Assembly (NCBI RefSeq): GCF_025136295.1
Contig: NZ_CP062788.1
Coordinates: 1,457,001 to 1,521,000, forward strand
Origin: Aestuariispira ectoiniformans
Lineage (GTDB): Bacteria; Pseudomonadota; Alphaproteobacteria; UBA8366; Aestuariispiraceae
Reading direction: 5' to 3'
DNA length: 64,000 bases
The position numbers and the translations under genes are program-made. Positions 55,340 through 63,462 of this stretch are shown here, piece by piece. A model generated the notes under the pieces. It ran no database searches and was not told where the DNA came from. It worked only from the letters and a program-made list of their open reading frames with translations. Numbering within the stretch: position 1 is the first letter of the stretch; every line of letters starts with the position of its first letter.

Positions 55340-55915
55340 ATGACTAAAATGCAGACTATCGAAGTGAAAATCGCTGAAACCCTGGAGGACCTGGAGGCGG
55401 TTTACGCAGTTCGCCGAAAGGTTTTCATGATGGATGATGACAATGAACCCGAGGAAGAGCAGTTCGACGGTAACGATCTGGTTGCCACGCATCTGCTGGC
55501 AATGATGGACGGAAATGTTGTCGGCACCATGCGTTTGCGCATTATCTCCGCTGCCTGCGGCGGGGTGATGATCTGGGAGCGCCTGTCAATCCTGAGGGAA
55601 GTACGAGAGTCAAACCCTTGGGTTTTTAAGAAACTTGTGAATGCTGCCCAGGAGTATAGGAAGATGATGGGCGTTGAGAGCGTCATTGGGATTGTCGAGA
55701 ACCCCCGTTTAATGGCTGTTTGGAGGCGAATGGGCTTTCATCAAACCGGTGAACAACCTTTGGTTTATCGTGGGCATAAGTATGTGCCTATGGCTCAACG
55801 CTTTGGAGCCGAGTTAAAGGTTGAAGAACTTCCATCTTTACGCGAAGCTGTATTGACGGTACCTAAAGTATTTTCGGAACGGCAATTGCTTCAGGGTGAA
55901 ACGAGGGCTCATTGA
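55340..55915 (+). CDS. GNAT-fold acyltransferase, LuxI-like candidate
   Basis: A 191-residue GNAT protein. VRRKVFMM (Arg25/26, Phe29), EEEQFDGNDLVATHLL (Asp43, Asp46), GTMRLR (Arg65) and WERLSI (Glu80) lie where AHL synthases have R..VF, E.D.FD, GT.RL and E.xR. A conserved tryptophan of LuxI is missing, and the C-terminal GNAT block VESVIGIVENPRLMAVWRRMGF is of ordinary type. It overlaps the LuxR-type gene, the usual layout of a synthase and its receptor. An N-acyl-amino-acid or AHL-like signal synthase is possible; a plain acetyltransferase is the other reading. Confidence 0.7.
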   Translation: MTKMQTIEVKIAETLEDLEAVYAVRRKVFMMDDDNEPEEEQFDGNDLVATHLLAMMDGNVVGTMRLRIISAACGGVMIWERLSILREVRESNPWVFKKLVNAAQEYRKMMGVESVIGIVENPRLMAVWRRMGFHQTGEQPLVYRGHKYVPMAQRFGAELKVEELPSLREAVLTVPKVFSERQLLQGETRAH

Positions 55916-56610
55916 CGAGTAGCGCTGAAATGCTTGCGAGATTTGCTCGGGCGGAAACGCCCGAGCAAATCCGTGACCTGTTTTTGGAGATGGGGTTCTC
56001 AGGAGTTCTGTTCCAGCGTTGGTACGCTGGGGTCATGGACAACTGGGAAGGCACGATGCCGCCAGGGTTCCTTGAACATTATTACGCTACCCAGCTTTAT
56101 AAATGGTGCCCGGTTGCACGTGCCATTCATCAGTGGCGGCGCGACTATACCTTTGCCGAGGCCCGCGCCGCAATTCTGGTTGGGGACCCCCGAGCGGAAA
56201 AAGCTGAACGGCTTTTTTCCAATTTCGGTATTAGTGATGGCGTGGTGTTATTCTCCGGGCGAAACTCGCTGCGTTCCGCCACAGTGCTGATGTCGCGCTT
56301 ACCCGTTGAGCAGACCTTCACAACGCACGGCCCCATGCTGGCCTATGCGGCGCGCTGTCTTGAGCGGATTCTGCATAGTGGTAACGCGACCCTGGAGCGC
56401 ATTACCCGCGATGACCCGCGTTTGTCTGAAACGCAGGAACGTATCCTGCAGATGCAGATCGAACATCCCGAATTCACGATGGCGGAGATGGCCGAATTGT
56501 TGGGGATGTCGGTGAAGACCTTGCGGTCCCATCATGAGAAGATTGCCAAGAAGACGAATGTCAGCAATTTCGCCGGTGCGGTTGTAGAGCGCATGACGCG
56601 GGCGCTTTGA
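55912..56610 (+). CDS. LuxR-family regulator with an autoinducer-like binding domain
   Basis: A 232-residue protein. The C-terminal LuxR HTH is FTMAEMAELLGMSVKTLRSHHEKIAKKTNVSN (about 184-215). The N-terminal part aligns with the TraR/LuxR ligand pocket: Tyr57 and Pro67 match Tyr61 and Pro71 of TraR, while Trp57 becomes Phe53, Asp70 becomes Cys66, and Trp85 becomes Phe81. Asp70 normally binds the AHL amide, so the ligand is probably not a standard AHL. The TTG 55912 start overlaps the GNAT stop; ATG 55930 is an alternative. Confidence 0.8.
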   Translation: MTSSAEMLARFARAETPEQIRDLFLEMGFSGVLFQRWYAGVMDNWEGTMPPGFLEHYYATQLYKWCPVARAIHQWRRDYTFAEARAAILVGDPRAEKAERLFSNFGISDGVVLFSGRNSLRSATVLMSRLPVEQTFTTHGPMLAYAARCLERILHSGNATLERITRDDPRLSETQERILQMQIEHPEFTMAEMAELLGMSVKTLRSHHEKIAKKTNVSNFAGAVVERMTRAL

Positions 56611-56712
56611 TCAGGGCGTTTCAATGGATATTCCTGATTGTTTCCATACGATTAGATAGACTATAAACCTTTGAATTTCGTATTTTCGTACAAAGGTTTA
56701 GGGGGGATGTGG

Positions 56713-57477
56713 ATGAAGCGGATTTCAATCTGGGCGGTTGCCTGTCTTTGTCTCTTTGGTTTTGTGGGTGCTGCGCAGGCGGAAGAACCGTTGCGTGTTG
56801 CCATCGAAGGGGCATTCCCGCCGTTTTCCTATATCGCGCCGGATGGATTGCAGGGCTTCGATGTTGATATCGCCCATGCCCTGTGCGAGGCGCTGGAGCG
56901 GCCCTGCGAATTGAAGCAGCAGCCCTGGGATGGAATGATCCCCGGCCTGAGAGCCCAAAAATACGACGCAATCGTCGCGTCCATGTCGATCACGAAAGAG
57001 CGCCAGAAGCTGGTTGATTTTACCCGGCCCTATTGGTTCGCTGCATCGCGTTTCATTGGTTTGAAAGACACTTTTGAGGGTGACAGTCCCGCGGATTTTG
57101 CCGGTAAGACCATCGGCGTACAGCGCGGGTCGATCCAGGATGATTACATCAGCGCGATGTACAGCGATGTGGACCTGCGCCGCTATGAGAGCCAGGACGA
57201 TGCGTTGCTGGACCTGACGTCCCGCCGTCTGGATGCCGTGTTGGCCCCGTCCATTTCCGTGCTGGACTTTCTGGCGTCCGAGGACGGCAAGGCGTTTGAC
57301 TTCTTCGGGAAAGAACATTCCGACCCGGCGTATTTCGGTATCGGGGCAGGCATTGCCGTCCGCAAAGGGGATAAGGCTTTGAAGGAGGCGCTGAATGACG
57401 CCCTGGAACGCCTGATGTCAGATGGCCGTTATAAGGCCATCAACGCGAAATATTTCGCCGAAAGCATCGCCCCTTAA
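56713..57477 (+). CDS. Periplasmic amino-acid-binding protein (HisJ/ArtJ type)
   Basis: A 254-residue solute-binding protein with a signal peptide (MKRISIWAVACLCLFGFVGA, cleavage near AQAEE). FDVDIAHALCEALERPCELKQQPWDGMIPGL and SMSITKERQKLVDFTRPYW are typical of binders of Arg, Lys, Orn or His. ATG 56713 has GGGGGG ahead of it; an ATG two codons earlier is possible. It has no permease gene nearby. Confidence 0.85.
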   Translation: MKRISIWAVACLCLFGFVGAAQAEEPLRVAIEGAFPPFSYIAPDGLQGFDVDIAHALCEALERPCELKQQPWDGMIPGLRAQKYDAIVASMSITKERQKLVDFTRPYWFAASRFIGLKDTFEGDSPADFAGKTIGVQRGSIQDDYISAMYSDVDLRRYESQDDALLDLTSRRLDAVLAPSISVLDFLASEDGKAFDFFGKEHSDPAYFGIGAGIAVRKGDKALKEALNDALERLMSDGRYKAINAKYFAESIAP

Positions 57478-57581
57478 GGAAAATAAGGCCGTCACGACGC
57501 AGGGATGGATTCAGAGGCAGCCCGCGTCGCGACGGATACCGGTCAGGAAGGCAGGTGCCTCACCCTGGCTGGCGGTCGGTC

Positions 57582-57920
57582 TTATTTGTTCAGGGATTTG
57601 ATCAGATTCAGAATCTGGTTCCGGACAACCTGGTCTTCAATGGATTCGATCTGATGGGCAAGCTGGATGGTCCGGCGCGGCAGCACCTTGTCGTCATGCG
57701 CCTCGTCCAGGCCATCGAAGAAATAGCTTACCGGCGTCTGAAGGTGCTGGGAAATTTCATAAAGACGGCTGGCACCGATACGGTTGGTGCCTTTTTCGTA
57801 TTTCTGGACCTGCTGGAAACTAATGCCCAACTTCTTGCCAAGCTGTTCCTGGCTCATGCTTCTTGCAGCGCGGGCTTCACGTACTTTACGTCCGACATGG
57901 ACATCGGTCGGGTGCGGCAT
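57582..57920 (-). CDS. XRE-family transcriptional regulator
   Basis: A 112-residue Cro/CI-type protein. The HTH is GRKVREARAARSMSQEQLGKKLGISFQQVQKYEKGTNRIGASRLY at about 10-54. The HTH plus the trailing helix (RTIQLAHQIESIEDQVVRNQIL) is a common alphaproteobacterial build. ATG 57920 has AAGGAG with 6 bases to spare. Target unknown. Confidence 0.85.
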   Translation of the reverse strand: MPHPTDVHVGRKVREARAARSMSQEQLGKKLGISFQQVQKYEKGTNRIGASRLYEISQHLQTPVSYFFDGLDEAHDDKVLPRRTIQLAHQIESIEDQVVRNQILNLIKSLNK

Positions 57921-58133
57921 CATATACTCCTTCGGCGGCAATGCACCAGAAAGTGGCATCGCGGTTTTTCAACTGACTATGAAAAAAGCCGAAGGATTTC
58001 CCAACGGACTACGGTCGCATCGAGAAAATTTCGACGCACTGTAGCTGTAGCTGAACAAAACACAACCTAAGGAAAGCTTCAAGTTTTATTTCCGAAGGGG
58101 GGGCGCCACGCCGGAAAATCGAATATCAGTCTG

Positions 58134-60815
58134 CTATTCTTCCGTCTTCAGGTGCAGCTCCACAGACCAGATGCCACTTTCCTCCGTTGCATGTTTTTCG
58201 AAGTCCAGGCTGTTTGCCAGGGCGAGCATACGTTTGTTTTCCGCCAGGACCTGACCTTTGATTGTGGCGATGCCCTGGCTGCGGCAATGGTCGATCATCT
58301 TGTTCATCAATAGCTTGCCCAGACCGCGTCCTTTGATTGTCGAATTCACAATGATCGCGAATTCGGCCGTGACGCGATCGGGGTCGCTGACCAGGCGCAC
58401 GACGCCCAGGGTTTCTTCCTGGCCCTGCGCATTGTCTGCCACGGCGATGAAGGCCATTTCGCGGTCATAGTCGATCTGGGTCAGGCGGGCCAGTTGGGTG
58501 TGTTCGAACTGCCTGATGGCGCCGAAGAAACGGAAATAGATATCCTCCGGCGTCAGCTTGTCGAGAAAGGCGCGATGCTGGGCCTCGTCTTCCGGTCGGA
58601 TCGGCCGCAGGACCAGCGTCATGTCATCCAGGGATACGCTTTCCTCCAATTCCTGGGGGTAGGGATGAATGACGAGGCGGCTTTCTTCCGGCGCGCAGTC
58701 AACGCAGACCCGTATGCGGGCGTCGAGGGCGATGACGCCCTGCGCGTCTGCCAACAGCGGATTGATGTCAATTTCCTCGATATCGGGAAGGTCAATGATC
58801 AGTTGGGACAGTTTGATCAGGCTGTCATGGATGGCATCCAGATCTGCGGATTTATGATCACGATATCCTTTCAGGCGCAGACCGATGCGGGTGCGATCCA
58901 CCAGTTGCCGCGCCAACGACAGGTTCAGCGGCGGCAATTCAATGGCCCGGTCGGCTGTAATCTCGGTCGCGGTGCCGCCATGCCCGAACAGGATCACCGG
59001 GCCGAACACCGGATCGGTCTTTGCACCTACAATGATTTCTTCCGATTGCGGGCGTCGAACCATCGGTTGCAGGGTAAATCCTTTGATCGTTGCGTCCGGT
59101 TTCAGGCGTTGAACCCGGTTGCGCATGCCGTCCATCACATTGCACAAAATGGGCGCGCTGGTGATATCCAGCACGACACCGCCCACGTCGGACTTATGTG
59201 AAATCTCGTCTGACAGGATTTTCAGGGCGACCGGGTAGCCCAGCTTCTGGGCGATCTCGACGGCTTCGTTTTCGTCTGTGACAACCCTGGTCTCCACGGT
59301 TGGAATGCCGTAATGCGTAAGGATTGCCTTGGCTTCCGGTTCGCTCAACATCTCACGCCGCTCCGCCTTGGCGTGATCCAGAATGGCACGGGCCGCCATT
59401 TTGTCGGGCTGTGTATGATCGGTAATGGACGGCGGCGTTTCTGTCAGCATGGTCTGGTTTTGGTTGAACTCAACCAGTTGCATGAAGGCGTCGACTGCGT
59501 CTTCCGGCGACGGGAAGGTGGACAGGCGTGCCGCAGAGAATATCTGCGCGGCCTTGCGCGCCGGTTCCCCGCCCAGCCAGCAGGACAGGACCGGTATCCG
59601 GAAGTCTTTCAGTTTTTCTGCCAGTGCCTCGGCAATTTCCGTGGTCGGGACAATGGCGGTCGGGGCCTGCAATAAAAGGACGGCGTCGATCTCCTTGGCC
59701 TTTGTCAGGGCATCGAAACAGGCCGCATAGCGTTCTGCCGGGGCGTCGCCGATAATGTCGATCGGATTGCCTCTGGACCAGTTGGACGGCAGGACCGCAT
59801 CCAGCTGTTGAATTGTATCGTCCGACAGCGGTGCAAGACGGGCGTCGTGACGGCTCAGCGCGTCTGCAGCCATCACGCCGATACCACCCCCGTTGGTGAC
59901 GACGGCGAGACGATTGCCATGCAGCCGGATGCCCCGGCCAAGCAATTCTGCCGCATTGAACAGGTCCTCGACCCGATCAACCCGGAGAAGGCCGGCACGG
60001 CGAATGGCGGCTTCGTAAATGTCGTCCGCACCGGCCAGGGCGCCGGTGTGGGAGGCCGCGGCTGCCGCACCGTCGGCGTCGCGTCCGGATTTCACGATGA
60101 TGACCGGCTTGTTTCGGGCCGCGGCACGGGCGGCGGACATGAACTTCCGCGCGGAGGTGAGCGATTCCATATAGAGAAGCACGGCATGGGTATGCGGATC
60201 GCCACCCAGGAAATCGAGAACGTCGCCGAAATCCACGTCCCAACAGTTACCAAGCGATACGAAATGGGAGAAACCGACTTCCTTTTCCTTCGCCCATTCC
60301 AGGGCGGCGGTGGCCAGCGCGCCCGACTGTGACACAAAGGCGACCTTGCCCGGCGCGGAAATGGTCGGGGCAAAGCTTGCGTTCAGGTTGATATGAGGGG
60401 AAAGGATACCGACGCAATTGGGGCCGAGGATACGAAGGAGGTAGGGCTTTGCGGCGTCCAGGCATTCCTGACGGAAATCCCTGCCGTCTTCCTCGATCAT
60501 CTCGAAACCGGCGGTCAGGACAACGGCGGCGCGGGTGCCCCTTTCGCCCAATTGTCTGATCAGGTCCGGTACCGTCTTCGGTGGTGTGCAGATTATGGCA
60601 AGGTCGGGCGCAAGAGGCAGGCTTGCCACATCCGGATAGGCGAGGACGCCGGAAACCGTATCGTAATGCGGATTAACCGGCAGGATCGGTCCGTCGAAGC
60701 CGGAGATCAACAGGTTGCGCATCACGGTCTGGCCCACGCTGTGCGGGCGTTTGGATGCGCCGATTACGGCGACGGATGCCGGATTGAACAAATGTTCCAG
60801 ATTGCGGATGGTCAT
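58134..60815 (-). CDS. ADP-forming acyl-CoA synthetase fused to a GNAT domain (Pat-like), copy 2
   Basis: 893 residues with the same order as copy 1 (CoA-binding, ligase domains, ATP-grasp, GNAT). The phosphorylated-histidine motif SHTGALAG near residue 256 is kept, as are SHKSDVGGV and IKGRGLGKLLMNKMI. The two copies share long blocks but differ throughout, so the duplication is not recent. Role as for copy 1: lysine acetylation and/or acyl-CoA synthesis; which substrates each uses is unknown. Confidence 0.9.
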   Translation of the reverse strand: MTIRNLEHLFNPASVAVIGASKRPHSVGQTVMRNLLISGFDGPILPVNPHYDTVSGVLAYPDVASLPLAPDLAIICTPPKTVPDLIRQLGERGTRAAVVLTAGFEMIEEDGRDFRQECLDAAKPYLLRILGPNCVGILSPHINLNASFAPTISAPGKVAFVSQSGALATAALEWAKEKEVGFSHFVSLGNCWDVDFGDVLDFLGGDPHTHAVLLYMESLTSARKFMSAARAAARNKPVIIVKSGRDADGAAAAASHTGALAGADDIYEAAIRRAGLLRVDRVEDLFNAAELLGRGIRLHGNRLAVVTNGGGIGVMAADALSRHDARLAPLSDDTIQQLDAVLPSNWSRGNPIDIIGDAPAERYAACFDALTKAKEIDAVLLLQAPTAIVPTTEIAEALAEKLKDFRIPVLSCWLGGEPARKAAQIFSAARLSTFPSPEDAVDAFMQLVEFNQNQTMLTETPPSITDHTQPDKMAARAILDHAKAERREMLSEPEAKAILTHYGIPTVETRVVTDENEAVEIAQKLGYPVALKILSDEISHKSDVGGVVLDITSAPILCNVMDGMRNRVQRLKPDATIKGFTLQPMVRRPQSEEIIVGAKTDPVFGPVILFGHGGTATEITADRAIELPPLNLSLARQLVDRTRIGLRLKGYRDHKSADLDAIHDSLIKLSQLIIDLPDIEEIDINPLLADAQGVIALDARIRVCVDCAPEESRLVIHPYPQELEESVSLDDMTLVLRPIRPEDEAQHRAFLDKLTPEDIYFRFFGAIRQFEHTQLARLTQIDYDREMAFIAVADNAQGQEETLGVVRLVSDPDRVTAEFAIIVNSTIKGRGLGKLLMNKMIDHCRSQGIATIKGQVLAENKRMLALANSLDFEKHATEESGIWSVELHLKTEE

Positions 60816-60991
60816 CGCAAAGTCTTCCCCGTTGCTTAGGCAGCCATATCTTGGACCAGCACTATTACACTGATTTGATGGGGAGGACCTGAACCTGGAT
60901 CAATTCTTTCGGGGCGTTTAGATGATTTTCCCGCGGCGGAAGGGAAGGGCAGAAAACTGCCCGCCCTTGAGCCACGATGTCGTTTCCGATG

Positions 60992-61366
60992 TTACAGCGT
61001 AGAATCGGCAGTCTCGTTCAGGTCGCGTTGGAGCCGGGCGACATCCGCCTCGATTTCATAGAGCAATTGGGACAGGCGTTGCTGCATCCCCAAAGCCTGC
61101 TCGACCTTTTGGGCGATATGGCTTGTTTCGGTCATGGTGTCATCGATGGACGGATGGTCCACGCCACCTTCCAGAAGCCAGCGGGTGGAGATACCCAGCA
61201 CGCCGACCAGCATGCTCAACTTGTTCGCGCGCGGTTCGCTGCGGTCGCTTTCCCAGTTTTTCAGGGTCGACGGTTTGACGGCCATGCGGCGGGACAATTG
61301 GGAGATCGTATAACCCTTTGCAATTCGTGCCTGTTCGATGCGGCTGCCCAATGTGTCGTGGTCCAT
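60992..61366 (-). CDS. XRE-family regulator with C-terminal coiled coil
   Basis: A 124-residue protein. The HTH is SRIEQARIAKGYTISQLSRRMAVKPSTLKNWESDRSEP (about 8-45). A heptad-like C-terminal helix (AQKVEQALGMQQRLSQLLYEIEADVARL) suggests dimerisation. Unlike the XRE gene at 57582 it lacks the same tail. Target unknown. Confidence 0.85.
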   Translation of the reverse strand: MDHDTLGSRIEQARIAKGYTISQLSRRMAVKPSTLKNWESDRSEPRANKLSMLVGVLGISTRWLLEGGVDHPSIDDTMTETSHIAQKVEQALGMQQRLSQLLYEIEADVARLQRDLNETADSTL

Positions 61367-61650
61367 GGTGATACTCCCTAAATAAAATTTCTCTTATAGC
61401 GTGTGCCGAACTTGCGGTTCAGACACGCGTAAAAGCGTCTGATTTTTGTGAATTTGGGTTTTGCGGTCGGGAAAAGGTGTCGGCAAAGATAAGTGCGTGG
61501 TTCACGCAAGGCCGATTTCGAATGTCCCGCAGAAAGACTGGAAGGACATGCCCGTATGGGTTCCCCTTAGAGGTCATGGCCGTACCCTAGAATTACAACC
61601 AATGCCTGTCAAGGGAAGGTCCGTGAATTAATTGTTATGGTATCTTTTCT
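61367..61650. other. Noncoding gap between an XRE and the GntR gene
   Basis: 284 bases with no credible gene. AT-rich at the ends; only the XRE promoter zone near 61370-61400 is expected. Nothing else was recognised. Confidence 0.5.
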
Positions 61651-62361
61651 TTAATTATCAATTGGTTGATCGATTTGTTTTTGTTCTTCGTAGCGTCTCA
61701 GGCGGAAGAAACTCATCGAGACATGGCTGCGCCACAATAGCCCGACGCTGACATAGTCACCCAGTTCCATGGCCGTCAGAAGGTCGGAGATCTCGCCACG
61801 GAATCGGGCAATTTCTGCGGGTAGTTCTTCGACGGGAACGGTGGTCAGCCAGATGCGGGTCGTCAGGAGGTGAAGTCGTATCGTGACTTCGCGTAAAGGT
61901 TTGTTTCCGATCAGGTCGGAGACCTCGTTGAAGACATCCAGGTTCAACCGGGCAAAGCCTTTCGGGTCGGGCGCGCTGACAAGTGTGTCGCAATGGCGAA
62001 GGCAGGTTCGCAGGCGTTCAATATCCCGGCGCGTACGCGGGCGTGGGTCCAGCAGGCCGATCTGTTCGGCCAGCGCCATCCTGAATTTGTACACTTCTTC
62101 CAGAGCCTTGAAATCCACATCGGTGACAAAGGTGCCGACGCCATGGCGGCTTTGGACAAGTCCTTCGACTTCCAGGCGGTTCAGGACACTGCGGATTGGT
62201 GTACGGCTGACGTCAAAATCCTCCGCCAGTTCGTCTTCCGACAGGCGTTCGCCCGGCTGATAGTCCAGCAGGCAGATCCGGTCGCGAATTTCGCCATAGA
62301 TTCTATCGAACCTTTCCTGGGCTTTGCTGCGGCGCTGTCTTGGCGTGACGTTATTTGGCAT
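61651..62361 (-). CDS. GntR-family regulator (FCD type)
   Basis: A 236-residue protein. The GntR winged helix is YGEIRDRICLLDYQPGERLSEDELAEDFDVSRTPIRSVLNRLE (about 19-62), followed by an all-helical FCD-type domain (ALAEQIGLLDPRPRTRRDIERL). Divergent from eutB, with a perfect GTATAC-centred palindrome between them. It probably represses eutBC and responds to a ligand of that pathway. Confidence 0.9.
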   Translation of the reverse strand: MPNNVTPRQRRSKAQERFDRIYGEIRDRICLLDYQPGERLSEDELAEDFDVSRTPIRSVLNRLEVEGLVQSRHGVGTFVTDVDFKALEEVYKFRMALAEQIGLLDPRPRTRRDIERLRTCLRHCDTLVSAPDPKGFARLNLDVFNEVSDLIGNKPLREVTIRLHLLTTRIWLTTVPVEELPAEIARFRGEISDLLTAMELGDYVSVGLLWRSHVSMSFFRLRRYEEQKQIDQPIDN

Positions 62362-62384
62362 TTTTTGTCGCTTTTAAGATAGAA

Positions 62385-62458
62385 GTATACATTGTGAGTG
62401 ATTTTGGAAGAAAATCGCGTAGAAAATGGTTGAATACGGATAATGATGTATACATCAT
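62385..62458. promoter_or_regulatory. GntR operator sites between the regulator and eutB
   Basis: ATGATGTATACATCAT (62443-62458) is a perfect 16-bp palindrome with the GTATAC centre typical of FCD-type GntR sites. A second GTATAC lies at 62385-62390, close to the regulator start. The palindrome overlaps the more distant ATG in the eutB frame, which rejects that start. Confidence 0.75.
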
Positions 62459-62487
62459 GCGTCCGTCACAGCCAAGAGGGTCGGGCG

Positions 62488-63462
62488 ATGATTACCTTGC
62501 AGTCTGTTTTTTCGGCGCGGGAACGCATTCGGGATGTCGCGGTTCAAACACCGCTGACGCCGGCGCATAGTCTTTCAGTGAATGGACGGGATGTTCGGCT
62601 CAAGCTGGAGACGACCCAGCCGATCGGCGCCTTTAAAATTCGCGGCGCAGCGAATGCAATCGCCTGTCTTAATGATAAAGAGCGCGCCGCCGGGGTTGTC
62701 TGTACCTCCACGGGTAATCATGGACGTGCCGTTGCCTATGCCGCCGCCCGGATGGGGATCAAGGCAACCATTTGCATGTCTTGTCTGGTGCCCCAGAACA
62801 AACTGGATGCGATTGCGGCGCTGGGCGCGGAAATTTCCATTATCGGTAACAGCCAGGACGAAGCGCAATTAGAGGTCAATCGCCTCGTGGCCGAAGAAGG
62901 TATGACGGAAGTCCCGCCCTTCGACCATGCCGATGTGGTGGCCGGGCAGGGCACGATTGCCCTGGAAGTTATGGAGCAATTTCCTCAGGTCGACACCTTT
63001 CTGGTGCCGTTGTCGGGCGGTGGATTGCTGGCGGGGATCGCGATTGCGGCCAAGGCGATCAATCCGGATATCCGGATCATTGGCATTTCGATGGAACGCG
63101 GCGCGGCGATGGCGGCCAGCCTGAAGGCCGGAAAGCCCGTGGAAGTACGGGAAGAGGAAACGCTGGCAGACTCGCTTGGCGGCGGCATCAACCTGAACAA
63201 CGCCCATACATTTGAGCCGGTTCGCCGCCTTGTCGATGATGTGGTCCTGTTGAGCGAGGCGCAGATTGCCTATGCCATGGGGCATCTCTTCTGGAAGGAA
63301 GGCTGGGTCACCGAAGGGGCAGGGGCCGTGGGCGCCGCCGTCCTGCTGGACGAATTAAGTGATAAGATGGGTGGGAATGTTGCCGTCATCCTCTCGGGCA
63401 AGAATGTGGATATGACCGTCTTTCACCGGGTGGTATCGGATTGGGAGGAGCGCAATGCCTGA
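62488..63462 (+). CDS. eutB: Hydroxyectoine utilisation dehydratase EutB-like (threonine dehydratase family)
   Basis: A 324-residue fold-II PLP enzyme. The PLP lysine is Lys50 in GAFKIRGAANA; TSTGNHGRAVAYAA and the phosphate loop SGGGLLAG follow. ATG 62488 has AGAGGG upstream. Overlap by 8 bases with an ornithine-cyclodeaminase-type gene is the eutB-eutC arrangement of hydroxyectoine degradation. Other members of the family are threonine dehydratase and beta-hydroxyaspartate dehydratase (BhcB); the latter is linked to an aldolase and IclR regulator, which are not seen here. Confidence 0.75.
   Translation: MITLQSVFSARERIRDVAVQTPLTPAHSLSVNGRDVRLKLETTQPIGAFKIRGAANAIACLNDKERAAGVVCTSTGNHGRAVAYAAARMGIKATICMSCLVPQNKLDAIAALGAEISIIGNSQDEAQLEVNRLVAEEGMTEVPPFDHADVVAGQGTIALEVMEQFPQVDTFLVPLSGGGLLAGIAIAAKAINPDIRIIGISMERGAAMAASLKAGKPVEVREEETLADSLGGGINLNNAHTFEPVRRLVDDVVLLSEAQIAYAMGHLFWKEGWVTEGAGAVGAAVLLDELSDKMGGNVAVILSGKNVDMTVFHRVVSDWEERNA

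Noticed and set aside
55340-55915. Firm call of the GNAT gene as an AHL synthase (luxI)
   Set aside because: Several LuxI residues match, but a conserved tryptophan and the E-x-x-R block are not intact, so only a candidate role is claimed.
62488-63462. eutB gene as beta-hydroxyaspartate dehydratase (bhcB)
   Set aside because: The aldolase and IclR-type regulator of that cycle are not adjacent, and the partner gene order fits eutB-eutC better; not fully excluded.
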